Below, in pieces: positions 1 to 10,893 of a stretch of DNA of 64,000 bases. The stretch is taken from NCBI GenBank assembly GCA_963844435.1, contig CAWJOG010000021.1:744001-808000 (forward strand), read 5' to 3'. The notes beneath the pieces are model-generated. The model did no database searches. It worked only from the letters and a program-made list of their open reading frames with translations, and was not told where the DNA came from. This stretch comes from JBDSLU01 sp963844435 (lineage in GTDB: Bacteria; Acidobacteriota; Vicinamibacteria; Vicinamibacterales; Vicinamibacteraceae). The position numbers and the translations under genes are program-made. How positions within the stretch are numbered: position 1 is the stretch's first letter; every line of letters starts with the position of its first letter.

Positions 1-59
1 GCTGCGGCGCGTAGTAGCGCTCGGAGACGGCGAAGATGCGGGCGCACCGCGCGCGCGGG

Positions 60-870
60 AGTCGCGGAGGCTCGCTGAAGTTCGCAGCGATCGGCGACAA
101 CGGTACGGGCGATCAACGAGCAGTACCGAAATCGCGCAGCAGATGACGAACGCGCACGCGAAGTTCGCGTTCGACCTCGTCATCATGCTGGGCGACAACA
201 TGTATGGGAGACAGCAACCGACCGACTTCGTGAAGAAATTCGATCAGCCGTACGCGCCCTGCTCGCGGCCGGCGTCAAGTTCCAGGCCGTGCTCGGCAAC
301 CACGATCGGCCGGAGAACGTGTCGTACCAGTTGTTCAACATGAACGGTCAGCGCTATTACTCGCTTCGTGCGCAAGCAACGTGCGATTCTTGGCGCTCGA
401 CAGCACGCAGATGGATCCGAAGCAGCTCGCCTGGATCGAGGCGACGCTGCGAGATGCGCGTGAGGATTGGAAGATCTGTTACTTCCACCATCCGCTCTAC
501 TCGAACGCCGACCGTCACGGATCGTCGGTCGATCTGCGCGTCCTGCTCGAGCAGATCTGCGTCAGAGCACGACGTCAACGTGGTGTGCTCAAGGTCACGA
601 TCACGTCTACGAACGGCTGCAGCCGCAGAAGGGCATCGACTACTTCGTCTCAGGCTCGGCAGGACAGCTGAGACGAGGCAACATGAGACCGACCGCGCAG
701 ACGGCCGCGTACTTCGATCAGGACCAGAAGCTTCATGCTCGTCGAGATTGCCGGAGCGACGCTGAACTTCCAGGCGATCTCACGGACCGGTCGAGATCGT
801 CGATTCCGGAGTCGATCCAGCGGCGAGACATACGACTCGACGGCACGGCGAGCAGCAGACGACGACGCCC
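60..870 (+). pseudogene. Metallophosphoesterase (purple acid phosphatase-like), heavily frameshifted
   Basis: Reading across three forward frames gives a continuous calcineurin-like phosphoesterase. The segments are FAAIGDNGTGDQ near 85-120, DLVIMLGDNMYG near 175-210, AVLGNHDRPENV near 288-325, FLALDSTQMDPKQLAWIEATL near 390-450, ICYFHHPLYSN near 475-505, HDHVYERLQPQKGIDYFVSGS near 600-660 and a beta-rich C-terminal part to about 830. The metal-binding GD, GDN, GNHD, HH and GHDH-type motifs are all recognisable. Family members hydrolyse phosphomonoesters and are often exported. At least four frame changes in 800 bases are needed, so no single reading frame encodes the protein. The same kind of damage continues in the next gene, so I favour poor sequence quality over true gene decay. 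The 5' end lies at or before the window edge. Confidence 0.7.
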
Positions 871-919
871 CAAAAAAGAAACGAACGCAGACAAGCAAAC
901 GAGGCACATAGCACGATGT

Positions 920-2782
<1,863 letters not shown>

Positions 2783-2934
2783 GCGCGGTCGCGGGCCGCA
2801 CCTGTGGCGTGCGGTCTGCTATTGCGACCGCCTTCGCGCGTCGACGGGACGATGGCTCCGGACTCGGTCTCGCCATTCGTGCGCGGCGCTGGGCGCGCCG
2901 CGGCGCCCGCCCGCGTGCGGCACCTGCAATGGCA

Positions 2935-3681
2935 CTAGTTCGACCAGCCGCCGTCGATGAGATGAATCGTGCCCGTCGTGAACGACGACTCGTCCGAGGC
3001 GAGATAGAGCGCGAGCTGCGCGATTTCCTCGGGCCGGGCCAGGCGTCCGAGCGGCTGGCGCGCCGCGAACGCCGCCGACACCTCCTCGACGCTGCGATTC
3101 GTGCGCGCCGCCTCCGCCTGGATGCGTTCCTTGAGCGACGGTGATTCCACCGTCCCCGGACAAATCGCGTTGCAGCGGATGCCCTTGCCGATGAAGTCGA
3201 GGGCCACCGACTTGGTCAGGCCGACGACCGCCGCCTTGCTGCTGGTGTAGGCGAAGCGGTTGGGGACCGCGCGCACGCTCGAGGCGATCGACGCCATGTT
3301 GACGATCGAGCCGCCGCCTCTCGCGATCATCCCGGGCAGGAAGGCGCGGATGGTGTGGAACATCGCCTTGGCGTTGATCGTGAAGCTGCGATCCCAGGCG
3401 TCGTCGTCGCACTCGAGGATGGTGCCGGCGTGCACCCAGCCGGCGCAGTTGAACAGCACGTCGATGGGCCCGAGCGCCTCGGCCAGCGCCCGCACCGCCG
3501 GCCCGTCGGTCACGTCCAGGGGACGCGGCTCGCAGCCGGCGACGTCCGCGCAGGCGCCGGGCCGCAGGTCGGTCGCGATCACGCGCGCCCCTTCCTGCGC
3601 GAACAGCTCCGCGCTCGCCCGTCCGATGCCTTGCGCCGCGCCGGTGATCAGCGCCGTCTTGCCGGCCAGTCGTCCCGCCAT
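2935..3681 (-). CDS. SDR oxidoreductase, BDH2/DHRS6-like (2-keto-3-deoxy-L-fuconate dehydrogenase type)
   Basis: A 248-residue classical short-chain dehydrogenase. It has the NAD-binding GAAQGIG motif near residue 12, the NCAG motif near 85, Ser and YxxxK (YTSSK) of the active site, and an IDGGWSN C-terminus. The D in IATDLRP after beta-2 favours NAD over NADP. Resemblance to the DHRS6/BDH2 branch is strong along the whole length, for example FNCAGWVHAGTILECDDDAWD and GIRCNAICPGTVESPSL. Bacterial members of that branch oxidise 2-keto-3-deoxy sugar acids; mammalian ones act on a hydroxy acid. It starts 8 bases after the proline-racemase-like gene on the same strand, so the two probably form an operon acting on a small hydroxy or keto acid. 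The exact substrate is inferred, not shown. Confidence 0.85.
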   Translation of the reverse strand: MAGRLAGKTALITGAAQGIGRASAELFAQEGARVIATDLRPGACADVAGCEPRPLDVTDGPAVRALAEALGPIDVLFNCAGWVHAGTILECDDDAWDRSFTINAKAMFHTIRAFLPGMIARGGGSIVNMASIASSVRAVPNRFAYTSSKAAVVGLTKSVALDFIGKGIRCNAICPGTVESPSLKERIQAEAARTNRSVEEVSAAFAARQPLGRLARPEEIAQLALYLASDESSFTTGTIHLIDGGWSN

Positions 3682-3689
3682 GGATTGCC

Positions 3690-4652
3690 TCACATCACGA
3701 AGCCCGCGCCGAGCGGGTCGTCGTCGTCCCAGTACCAGGTGTGTTCGCCGATGAGCCAGGCGGTGCCGCCGACCTCGGCGTCGACCGCGGGTGCGCCGTC
3801 GCGGTCCTCGCGGCTCACGATGCGCGCCTCGAGGATGCCGCCCGAGGGGCCCTCGATCCTGACCAGGCGATCGCCGTCGACGAGGCCAATCGCGTCGAGC
3901 ACGGTGGCGACCGCGACCGCGCCTTCGCCGGTGGGGGAGCGATCGATCCGGCCCGACTCGCCGACCGCGACCACGTGGACGTCGGCCTGGCCGTGCGCCG
4001 GTCCTGTCACCAGCAGCTCCTCGAGCGGCGCGGCGTAGCCGGCCTGGACCAGGCCGCGCGCCACCGCCGCCCGCAGCTCGCCCAGCCGCCGGCGTTCCAG
4101 CGTCACCAGCGACAGGCCGACCGCCTCGGCGTCGACGATGGCGCGGAGGCCGCCGGCGCAGGCCACGACATCGGCCCCCGCGGTGCGGGTGTCGAGGGCG
4201 ATGGCGCAGCCGCCGCCCATGATCTGCGCGCCGATCCCGAGCGCCGTGATGTGGCCGCCCGGCCCCAGCCGCAGCGCGCGGACGCCGGCCGGCGTATCGA
4301 CGACGAGCGAGGCGCCGGGATCGCCGGTCGTGATCAGGCCGCGGTCGACGGCCAGGCGCAGTGCCGCCATCTGGATCACGGTCGACGGAGACCGCCAGTC
4401 GGCGACGTCGAACGACAGCAGCCCGGCGTGGGCCGACGGGTCGGTCGCCTCGGCGAGCAGCGCACCGACCAGGTCGGCGTGGCCGCGCGGCTCGCAGGTG
4501 ACGGCGAGCCGGGCGTCGTCGAGGCGTCGGCGCGCGTCGGCGAGCCGGGCTTTCATGGTCGCGCCCCGCGGGGCCGAGACGCCGCCTGCCACCAGGCGGA
4601 CGGTCTGGCCGGCGACGTGCGCGTCGAGTGTGCGGAGCTCCCGTCGGGCCAC
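3690..4652 (-). CDS. Proline racemase superfamily protein lacking both catalytic cysteines
   Basis: A 320-residue protein of usual length for the proline racemase / hydroxyproline epimerase / trans-3-hydroxyproline dehydratase superfamily. It shares the opening TLDAHVAGQTVRLV, the EPRGHADL segment, MGGGCAIALDT and the DRSPTGEG segment. Active racemases have Cys in MCGH and in SPCGTG. Here the first site reads VIQMA and the second reads SPTGEG, so the first Cys is replaced by Ile and the second by Thr. The hydroxyproline dehydratase branch keeps the first Cys and replaces the second, so losing both is unusual. The gene lies directly upstream of the SDR at 2935-3681. It may be a non-catalytic or re-purposed member. 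Confidence 0.78.
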   Translation of the reverse strand: MARRELRTLDAHVAGQTVRLVAGGVSAPRGATMKARLADARRRLDDARLAVTCEPRGHADLVGALLAEATDPSAHAGLLSFDVADWRSPSTVIQMAALRLAVDRGLITTGDPGASLVVDTPAGVRALRLGPGGHITALGIGAQIMGGGCAIALDTRTAGADVVACAGGLRAIVDAEAVGLSLVTLERRRLGELRAAVARGLVQAGYAAPLEELLVTGPAHGQADVHVVAVGESGRIDRSPTGEGAVAVATVLDAIGLVDGDRLVRIEGPSGGILEARIVSREDRDGAPAVDAEVGGTAWLIGEHTWYWDDDDPLGAGFVM

Positions 4653-4750
4653 CGGCCGGAGTGTACCTCAGCACCACCGACGTCACGCGCGTGTCGCGCC
4701 CGACGTATGCTCGGGTGAGCCGGCCGGTCCGGGATCGACGCATCTCGGAG

Positions 4751-6001
4751 ATGACCAAGCGACTTCGGTACAATTTCACGGTGCGAAGGGCGGCAGCGGT
4801 TGCGGCGCTTCTGGGCGCGGTCATCCTCGTCGCGGGGCTTCGCGTCGACACCGTGGCCCAGGCGCCGCCGCCGCCGTCGGCGGCGCGCCAGCTGCAGATC
4901 GCCACCGACCTCGCCTACAACCTCGATCACGATCAGGCCCATGCCGTCCTCGAGCAGGGCATGCGCGACCATCCCGGCGACGCGGCGCTGCCGCGCGCGC
5001 ACGCCACGCTGACCTGGCTGAACCTGCTGTTCAAGCGCGGCATGGTGCTGGTCGAGAACTACCTCGGACCGGTGTCGAAGGACGACGTCAAGGTCGCGGC
5101 GCCGCCGAGCGCCGCCAACGCCGCGTTCCAGACGCAGGTCGCCCGCTCGATCGCCCTGTCCGAGGCGCAGCTGAAGCGCCGGCCGGACGACCCGACGGCG
5201 ATGTTCGAGCTCGGGTCGGCGCTCGGCCTGCAGGCGTCCTGGGCGGCGACGATCGACGGCAAGGTGATGGGCGCCTTCGGCGCCGCCCGCCGCGCCTACA
5301 ACCTGCACGAGCGGGTCCTGACGGTGGCGCCCCAGCGCGTCGACGCCGGCCTCATCGTCGGCACCTACCGCTACCTGGTGGCCAGCCTGGTGCTCCCGGC
5401 CCGCTGGCTCGCCTACATGGCCGGGTTCGGCGGCGACAAGGAGAAGGGCCTGGGCCTGATCGAGGCGGCGGCCAACTATCCGAGCCTGTCCCAGACCGAC
5501 GCCCGCTTCGCCCTGGTCCTCCTCTACAACCGGGAAGGGCGCTACGCGTCCGCCCAGGCGCAGCTTGCTGAACTCCGGCGCGTCTATCCGCGTAACCGCC
5601 TATTGTGGCTGGAGTCCGGGGCGACCTTTCTCCGCGCGGGCAAGCCGGCGGAGGCGGATGTAGTGCTGACCGAGGGGATTCGCATGCTGGCGGCTGACAA
5701 GCGGCCGCGCATGCTCGGCGAGGAGGGGCACTGGTATTACGAGCGCGGGATGGCCCGCGTCCGGTTGCGACGCGCGCCCGAAGCCATCGCCGATTTGACC
5801 GAGGCCCTGAAGCGCGAGCAGCTGGGTTGGGTGCGGACTCGCACCTACCTCGAGCTCGGCAAGGCGGCCGATCTGGCGGGCAATCGCCCGGGCGCCATCG
5901 CCGAATACACGAAGGCGCAGCAGTCCGCCGCCTCCTCGGGTGACACCGAGGCGGCCACCCAGGCCCGCCGCTACAAGGCATCGCCCTACCGGGGTACCTG
6001 A
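4751..6001 (+). CDS. Membrane-anchored or exported TPR protein
   Basis: 416 residues from ATG at 4751. An N-terminal hydrophobic segment (AAAVAALLGAVILVAGL) acts as signal peptide or anchor, followed by helical repeats of TPR type. The clearest are near the C-terminal half: FALVLLYNREGRYASAQAQLAEL, LWLESGATFLRAGKPAEADVVL, YERGMARVRLRRAPEAIADL and YLELGKAADLAGNRPGAIAEY. Such proteins usually serve as scaffolds, and no catalytic domain is visible. The frame is open back to 4628, but that would place about 40 residues without coding character ahead of the signal sequence and would run into the divergent gene. The stop overlaps the next gene's ATG (TGATG), indicating translational coupling. Confidence 0.8.
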   Translation: MTKRLRYNFTVRRAAAVAALLGAVILVAGLRVDTVAQAPPPPSAARQLQIATDLAYNLDHDQAHAVLEQGMRDHPGDAALPRAHATLTWLNLLFKRGMVLVENYLGPVSKDDVKVAAPPSAANAAFQTQVARSIALSEAQLKRRPDDPTAMFELGSALGLQASWAATIDGKVMGAFGAARRAYNLHERVLTVAPQRVDAGLIVGTYRYLVASLVLPARWLAYMAGFGGDKEKGLGLIEAAANYPSLSQTDARFALVLLYNREGRYASAQAQLAELRRVYPRNRLLWLESGATFLRAGKPAEADVVLTEGIRMLAADKRPRMLGEEGHWYYERGMARVRLRRAPEAIADLTEALKREQLGWVRTRTYLELGKAADLAGNRPGAIAEYTKAQQSAASSGDTEAATQARRYKASPYRGT

Positions 6002-6489
6002 TGCGGCGCTGGGTCTGGATCCTGCTGATCGTCTTCACCGTGGGGCTGGTGAGCTGCGCCGGCTTGGTCGGCGGCGGCATGTGGTACGTCTCGACGCAAT
6101 TCTCGATGAAGGAGGTCCCGCAGAAGGACGTGGACGCCGAGTTCGCGCGCCAGCGGGCCCGCTTCAAGGACCCCAGACCCATCCTCGACACCCGTCACGG
6201 CCTCACCATCGCCTCCGATCGGCTCGAGGCCCGCGCGCAGGCCTATTCCGGCCCCCCGCCCAAGAACCTTTGCCTGCTCGTCTGGACCCAGGAACAGCCC
6301 AAGGCCGTGCAGATCTGCCTCCCGTTCTGGCTGCTCAAGATGAAGACGGGGCGCGGCCTCAAGTTCGACGTGCCCAACGGGGAATCCCGCCGCCTCGAGC
6401 TGTCGGCGAAGGATCTGGAGCGGGCCGGCCCGGCGCTGCTGCTCGACGAGCACAACGACGAGGCCCGCCTGCTGGTGTGGACGGAGTAG
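6001..6489 (+). CDS. Small membrane-anchored protein of unknown function
   Basis: 162 residues. It begins with a strongly hydrophobic N-terminus (WVWILLIVFTVGLVSCAGLVGGGMWYV); the LVSCAG stretch resembles a lipobox but lies inside a longer apolar segment, so either a lipoprotein or a signal anchor is possible. The remaining 130 residues are soluble, with no motif I recognise. The TGATG overlap with the preceding TPR gene suggests the two products are made together, so this may be a partner of the TPR protein. Confidence 0.7.
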   Translation: MRRWVWILLIVFTVGLVSCAGLVGGGMWYVSTQFSMKEVPQKDVDAEFARQRARFKDPRPILDTRHGLTIASDRLEARAQAYSGPPPKNLCLLVWTQEQPKAVQICLPFWLLKMKTGRGLKFDVPNGESRRLELSAKDLERAGPALLLDEHNDEARLLVWTE

Positions 6490-6671
6490 AGGCCGGGCGC
6501 GTCCTCAACTGCGCACACCTCCAGCCGCGGCGTGCAATTCCGCGTCGAATCAGGGGAATTGGAGCCTGATGCCCCTGGTACGTCTCTTGATAGCTCTACC
6601 GTGTGCGCCGGGGGCCGATGAACCACACGGGGACCCTTGAACAGGCCGGGCCGAGCGCAGGGAGAACGACG

Positions 6672-7229
6672 ATGCGGAATTCGCTGCTGATGGGTGTCAC
6701 GGTTTCGGCGCTGGTCTTCGCGGCGGTGCCGGCGAGCGCGCAGGTCGCGGCGAACGCGCCAATCGCGGTGGAGCGCAGCCAGGACGACGCCGGCGAGCGC
6801 GACGACTACGACGACAGCTACAGCTACGAGTCGAGCTACGGCCCTTACCGCCCCGCCGGCTTCGGCGTTCAGGTCTACGGCGGCGGCAGCGCCAACGAAT
6901 ACGGCCCCTACGGCTACCCGGATCGCGGCTACGGCGGCTACGCCGAGTGGGGCTACCGCAACGGCGGTTCGCCACTTCGCGCCGCCTTCGACTACGGCCG
7001 GCGCGAGGGCTACGACGCGGGGATCGACGCGGCGACCTACGGGCGCTTCGAGCCGTTGCGGCACCGCTACTACCGGTCGACCCGGGGCTGGAACCACCGC
7101 TTCGGCGGGCGGGACGCCTACGACGTCAACTACCGCAACGGGTTCCGGTCCGGCTACGAGGAAGGCTATCGGGCGGCGCGCCGCTCGCGCCCTGGTGAGC
7201 GCGGGAATCGAAGCCGGCGAGTAAGCTAG
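6672..7229 (+). CDS. Secreted Tyr/Gly-rich protein of unknown function
   Basis: 185 residues starting at ATG 6672 behind a GGAG-type ribosome site in ggagaacgacg. A clear signal peptide ends at ASAQ. The mature part is acidic and Tyr/Gly-rich (SYSYESSYGPYRP, YGYPDRGYGGYAEWGY), followed by repeated turns of the type GRREGYDAGI and YRNGFRSGYEEGYRAAR, then a basic tail. The spaced Tyr-Gly and Arg residues resemble short exported proteins common in acidobacteria, possibly surface or coat material. The frame is open upstream to 6603, but the signal peptide fixes the likely start. Confidence 0.72.
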   Translation: MRNSLLMGVTVSALVFAAVPASAQVAANAPIAVERSQDDAGERDDYDDSYSYESSYGPYRPAGFGVQVYGGGSANEYGPYGYPDRGYGGYAEWGYRNGGSPLRAAFDYGRREGYDAGIDAATYGRFEPLRHRYYRSTRGWNHRFGGRDAYDVNYRNGFRSGYEEGYRAARRSRPGERGNRSRRVS

Positions 7230-7256
7230 GGCGGGAGGGCAGGGCTCCTCCCGCCC
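7229..7256 (+). terminator. Hairpin terminator candidate
   Basis: GGGCGGGAGG at 7229-7238 pairs perfectly with CCTCCCGCCC at 7247-7256 around an 8-base loop. It begins at the last base of the stop codon of the preceding gene. Only two T follow, so it is not a classical U-tract terminator, but its position and perfect 10-bp GC stem support a role in 3'-end formation. Confidence 0.55.
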
Positions 7257-7290
7257 TTCGTTCGTACGGTCGCCGCCGTCGCTGTCGTTG

Positions 7291-9846
7291 ATGCTGCCGA
7301 TGCTGCGCCCCGCCTGCCTCGCCCTGGCACTCCTCGCCGCCGCGAGCCTGGCGTCCGCGCAGACGTCCGTCCCCGACGACCTCTCCGCGCTGCTGCGCGA
7401 CTCCTCGAACGCCTTCCTGGCCGGCGAACGCGATCGCGCCATGGGCCTGCTGGAAACCGTCGCGACGCGCGCCCAGGCCGAGGGGCAGCCGCGCATCGAA
7501 GGCGAGGCGCGGCGGCAGCTGGCCTCCGCCTACTCGTTTCACCAGCAGTACGCCCGGGCGATCGACGAGCTGCAGCGCGCCCGCACGCTGTACGCGACAG
7601 CCGGCGACCGCAGCCTCGAGGCCCGCTGCATGATGGAGCAGGCCGCGGTCCACCGCAGCCAGGGCAAGCCGGCTGAGGCGATGTCCCTGGCGCGATCGGC
7701 GATGACGGCCTTCAAGGCGTTGCACGACCCGCAGGGCCTGGTCGACGCCGCCGAAGTGGCGGTCTACTCGATGGCCGACAGCGACGACCACACCCCGATC
7801 CGCGAGGAAGCGCTCGCCGTCGTCGACGCGACCGGCAAGCCCCTGGCGTGTGGCGTGCTGCACGAATGGGCCGACGAGCTGTTTTCGCGCGGCCGCGGGG
7901 CCGAGGCCTTCACCCGGATCACCGAGGCCCGCGAATGCTTCCAACGGGTCGGCCAGCGCGACCGTGAGGCGCGGTCGCTGGTCAGTCTCGGCCGCGTCTA
8001 CCGCCTGCACGGACGCCTGGGTGACGCGCTCGCCCGGTACCGGGAGGCGCTCGCCCTGCACGAGTGGCCCGGATCCACCGATCCCGTCGGCGCGGTCCAG
8101 GCGATGAACGCCATCGCCGTCACGCTGTCGATGATGGGGCGCTACGACGAGGCCGGCGCGCAGTACGAGGCCGCCCTCGCGCGGGCCCGGCGGACGGCGC
8201 CGTCGAGCGTCCCGTTCTTCGTCGCCAACCTCGGCGCCTTCAAGATCGATTTCGGCCAGTATGCCGAGGCGTTGGCGCTGCTCGACGAAGCCATTGCCGC
8301 GTCGCCCAATACGCCGCACGTGGCGCGTCGCCTCACCCAGCGCGGGCAGGCGCTCGCGGGGCTGGGCCGGACCGTCGAAGCGGCGGCGTCGTTCGATCGC
8401 GCCGTGGAGCTGGCGGCGGCCCGGAGCAACGACGAGGTGATGGCCGCGCGCCGCAGCCGCGCCCGCTTCCTGATCGACGCCGGCCGCTTCGCCGATGCCG
8501 AGCGCGATCTGCGCGTCCTCGCCGACACGATCGAAGAAGGCCTGGCCCACACCGTCCCCAGCGACGTGATGCGGCGCGGCTTCATCGAGGCGCAGCAGGA
8601 CGTGTTCGGCGCCTACATCGATCTGCTCGGGCAGCGCGGCGAGGCCGCCGAGGCCCTCGTCGTCGCGGAACGGGCCCGCGCCCGCGCCTTTCTCGACCTC
8701 CGCGCCGAGCGGACGGGGGACACCCGGCTGTCGACGCCGGCCTCGATGGTCGACGCCCAACGCGCCGCGGCGCGCCTGCAGTCGACCATCGTCGCCTACT
8801 GGGTCGGCCCGTCGGCCGTCTCGATCTGGGTGGTGCGGCCGGATCGCGCGCCGGCCCTCGTCCGCGTGCCGGTCCTTCCGTCGCGTCTCACCACGCTGGT
8901 GCAGGCGACGGCGGGGCTCGACGGTTCCGGGCGTGCGGCCCGCGGCCTGCTGATGACGGATCGGGCCCAGCACGCACCCTGGCGCGAGCTGGACCGGCTG
9001 CTGATCGCGCCGGTGCGCCGGCTCCTCCCGGCCGCGGCTGGCAGCCGCCTGACGATCGTGCCGCACGGCCCGCTGTTCGCGCTGTCGTTCGCCGGCCTGC
9101 GGGAGGCGGGCGGCCGTACCCTGCTCGAAGCGCACGACCTGCACTACGTGCCGGCCATCGCCGCGCTCGGCATGGCCGCAACGGCGGCGCCGCCGCCGGC
9201 CGAAGGCGCTCTTCTGGTCGGCGATCCCGGCCCGCTCCAGACCGAGCCCGGCGCCGAGACGCTGCCGGCGCTGCCCTGGGCGCGGCGGGAGGTCGCGGCC
9301 GTCCGGACCGCGCTCGGCCCGGGGACGACGCTGCTGACCGCCGGGGACGCCAGCGAAGCCGCCGTCCGCGCCGGGCTGGCGGGTCGCCGCGTCCTCCACT
9401 TCGCCACCCACGGCGTGGTGAGCAACGCGGCGACGAGCCCGTCGTTCCTCGCGCTCCATCCGTCGGGCGACAGCGACGGCCGTCTCCTCGCCGACGAGAT
9501 CTACGACCTGCGGCTCGACGCCGACCTCGTCGTGCTGAGCGCCTGCCGGACCGCGCTCGGCCCGGTCGAGGGCGACGGCGTGATTGGCTTCGCCCGCGCG
9601 TTCCTGTCGGCGGGGGCCCGCTCCGTCGTCGCCACGCAGTGGGACGTCTCCGATCGCGTCAGCTATGAGGTGATGCGCGAGTTCTACGCGCGGCGGGCGC
9701 GGGGCGCGTCGAAGAGCCGGGCGCTGCGCGGCGCGCAGCTCGCCGTCCTGCGCGCGCTGCGCGCCGGAACGATCCATGCGGACGGCGCGGCGCTGCCGGA
9801 GACGCCACGCCTCTGGGCCGGCTTCGTCCTCACTGGCGAACCGTAG
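7291..9846 (+). CDS. Exported TPR-CHAT domain protein (caspase-like fold)
   Basis: About 851 residues. An N-terminal signal peptide (LALALLAAASLASAQ) is followed by TPR repeats to about residue 500, for example LGRVYRLHGRLGDALARYREAL and AMNAIAVTLSMMGRYDEAGAQYEAAL. The C-terminal third is a CHAT domain with LTIVPHGPLFALSFAGLR, the catalytic-His motif HFATHG near residues 703-708, the catalytic-Cys motif LSACRT near residue 752, GVIGFARAFLSAGARSVVATQW and a final LWAGFVLTGEP. CHAT domains share the caspase/separase fold with a His-Cys dyad, and both residues are present. Family members include proteases such as the Craspase-associated enzyme, but most bacterial TPR-CHAT proteins are uncharacterised. 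The signal peptide points to the periplasm. A TTG lies just upstream at 7288; I use the ATG at 7291. Confidence 0.87.
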   Translation: MLPMLRPACLALALLAAASLASAQTSVPDDLSALLRDSSNAFLAGERDRAMGLLETVATRAQAEGQPRIEGEARRQLASAYSFHQQYARAIDELQRARTLYATAGDRSLEARCMMEQAAVHRSQGKPAEAMSLARSAMTAFKALHDPQGLVDAAEVAVYSMADSDDHTPIREEALAVVDATGKPLACGVLHEWADELFSRGRGAEAFTRITEARECFQRVGQRDREARSLVSLGRVYRLHGRLGDALARYREALALHEWPGSTDPVGAVQAMNAIAVTLSMMGRYDEAGAQYEAALARARRTAPSSVPFFVANLGAFKIDFGQYAEALALLDEAIAASPNTPHVARRLTQRGQALAGLGRTVEAAASFDRAVELAAARSNDEVMAARRSRARFLIDAGRFADAERDLRVLADTIEEGLAHTVPSDVMRRGFIEAQQDVFGAYIDLLGQRGEAAEALVVAERARARAFLDLRAERTGDTRLSTPASMVDAQRAAARLQSTIVAYWVGPSAVSIWVVRPDRAPALVRVPVLPSRLTTLVQATAGLDGSGRAARGLLMTDRAQHAPWRELDRLLIAPVRRLLPAAAGSRLTIVPHGPLFALSFAGLREAGGRTLLEAHDLHYVPAIAALGMAATAAPPPAEGALLVGDPGPLQTEPGAETLPALPWARREVAAVRTALGPGTTLLTAGDASEAAVRAGLAGRRVLHFATHGVVSNAATSPSFLALHPSGDSDGRLLADEIYDLRLDADLVVLSACRTALGPVEGDGVIGFARAFLSAGARSVVATQWDVSDRVSYEVMREFYARRARGASKSRALRGAQLAVLRALRAGTIHADGAALPETPRLWAGFVLTGEP

Positions 9847-9901
9847 CGGTCGCGACCGGCGCGGTCGCCAGACCGCCGACCAACAGTGCGATCATCGCGG
9901 C

Positions 9902-10804
9902 ATGTCCGCTTCATCGTCCGTTGTGCTGATCACCGGCTGTTCCACGGGGATCGGCCGCGCCGCGGCGTCACACCTCGCGTCCCGCGGCTACACCGTGATC
10001 GCCACCGCGCGCCGCGTCGAGGATCTCGCCGACCTCGCTGTCGCCGGCTGCCGGACGCTGCCGCTCGACGTCACCGACGAGGCGTCGATGCGCGCCGCCG
10101 TCGACGCCGTCGAGGCCGCGCACGGCCGCATCGACGTGCTGGTGAACAACGCCGGCTACTCGCAGTCCGGCGCCGTCGAATCGGTGCCGCTGGCGCGGAC
10201 GCGGGCGCAGTTCGAGACCAACGTGTTCGGCCCGCTGCGTCTCACCCAGCTCGTCCTGCCCGGGATGCGCCGGCGGCGCGCCGGACGCATCGTCAACGTC
10301 AGCTCGATGGGCGGCCGCCTCGTGTTCCCCGGCGGTGGTGTCTATCACGCGAGCAAGTACGCGGTCGAAGCGCTGAGCGACGCGCTGCGCTACGAGCTGC
10401 GCCCGTTCGGGATCGCCGTCGTGCTGATCGAGCCCGGGCTGATCAGGACCAACTTCGCCGCCACGGTCGGCGCGAAGCTGTCGACGCTGACCGCCGACGC
10501 CGACGCCGATGGGGCCCCGACCGGCGACGCCACCGCCGTCTACGCCGATTTCAACGACGTCGTCGCCCGCGGCACGGCCGCGGCCTACGAGCGCGGTCCG
10601 ATGGCGCGCATGGCCGGCGAGCCGATCGACGTCGCGCGGGTGATCGCGCGGGCCATCGAGGCGTCGCGGCCGCGCGCCCGCTACACCGTCGCCGCCTCGG
10701 CCACGTTTTTCCTGACATTGCGCCGCTGGCTCGGCGACGCCGGCTGGGACTGGTTCCTGCGGTCCAACTTCGGCGCGCCGAAGCCGCCGGCGACGGGTTC
10801 CTAG
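9902..10804 (+). CDS. Short-chain dehydrogenase/reductase
   Basis: 300 residues from ATG 9902. It has the classical SDR layout: TGCSTGIG near residue 12 for nucleotide binding, NNAG near 84, Ser in VNVSSMGG and Tyr/Lys in YHASKYAVEAL, then EPGLIRTNF. The Arg pair in ATARRVED after beta-2 suggests NADP preference. The long C-terminal extension after residue 200 (TRY/retinol-dehydrogenase style, with YTVAASATFFLTLRRWL) resembles SDRs acting on bulky alcohols or ketones. The substrate is unknown. It is a stand-alone gene, convergent with the zincin-like gene at 10878. Confidence 0.87.
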   Translation: MSASSSVVLITGCSTGIGRAAASHLASRGYTVIATARRVEDLADLAVAGCRTLPLDVTDEASMRAAVDAVEAAHGRIDVLVNNAGYSQSGAVESVPLARTRAQFETNVFGPLRLTQLVLPGMRRRRAGRIVNVSSMGGRLVFPGGGVYHASKYAVEALSDALRYELRPFGIAVVLIEPGLIRTNFAATVGAKLSTLTADADADGAPTGDATAVYADFNDVVARGTAAAYERGPMARMAGEPIDVARVIARAIEASRPRARYTVAASATFFLTLRRWLGDAGWDWFLRSNFGAPKPPATGS

Positions 10805-10854
10805 GGTCCTCAAACACGGCCGGGACCGCGGTGGCGGCGTCACCCATGCCGTGA

Positions 10855-10893
10855 AGGGCGGGCCGAACGCGGTGACGTTACGGCGCCCGCCCT
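10855..10893. terminator. Hairpin between convergent genes, possible bidirectional terminator
   Basis: AGGGCGGGC at 10855-10863 is perfectly complementary to GCCCGCCCT at 10885-10893 across a 21-base loop. It lies where the plus-strand SDR and the minus-strand zincin-like gene converge and overlaps the last codons of the latter. There is no T run on either side, so the terminator reading is tentative. Confidence 0.4.

Noticed and set aside
7126..9777. Long minus-strand open frame of 883 codons antisense to the CHAT gene
   Set aside because: It is an Arg/Gly-rich shadow of a GC-rich gene with no domain or signal. The same applies to 17497-20031 on the minus strand and 58745-61312 on the plus strand.
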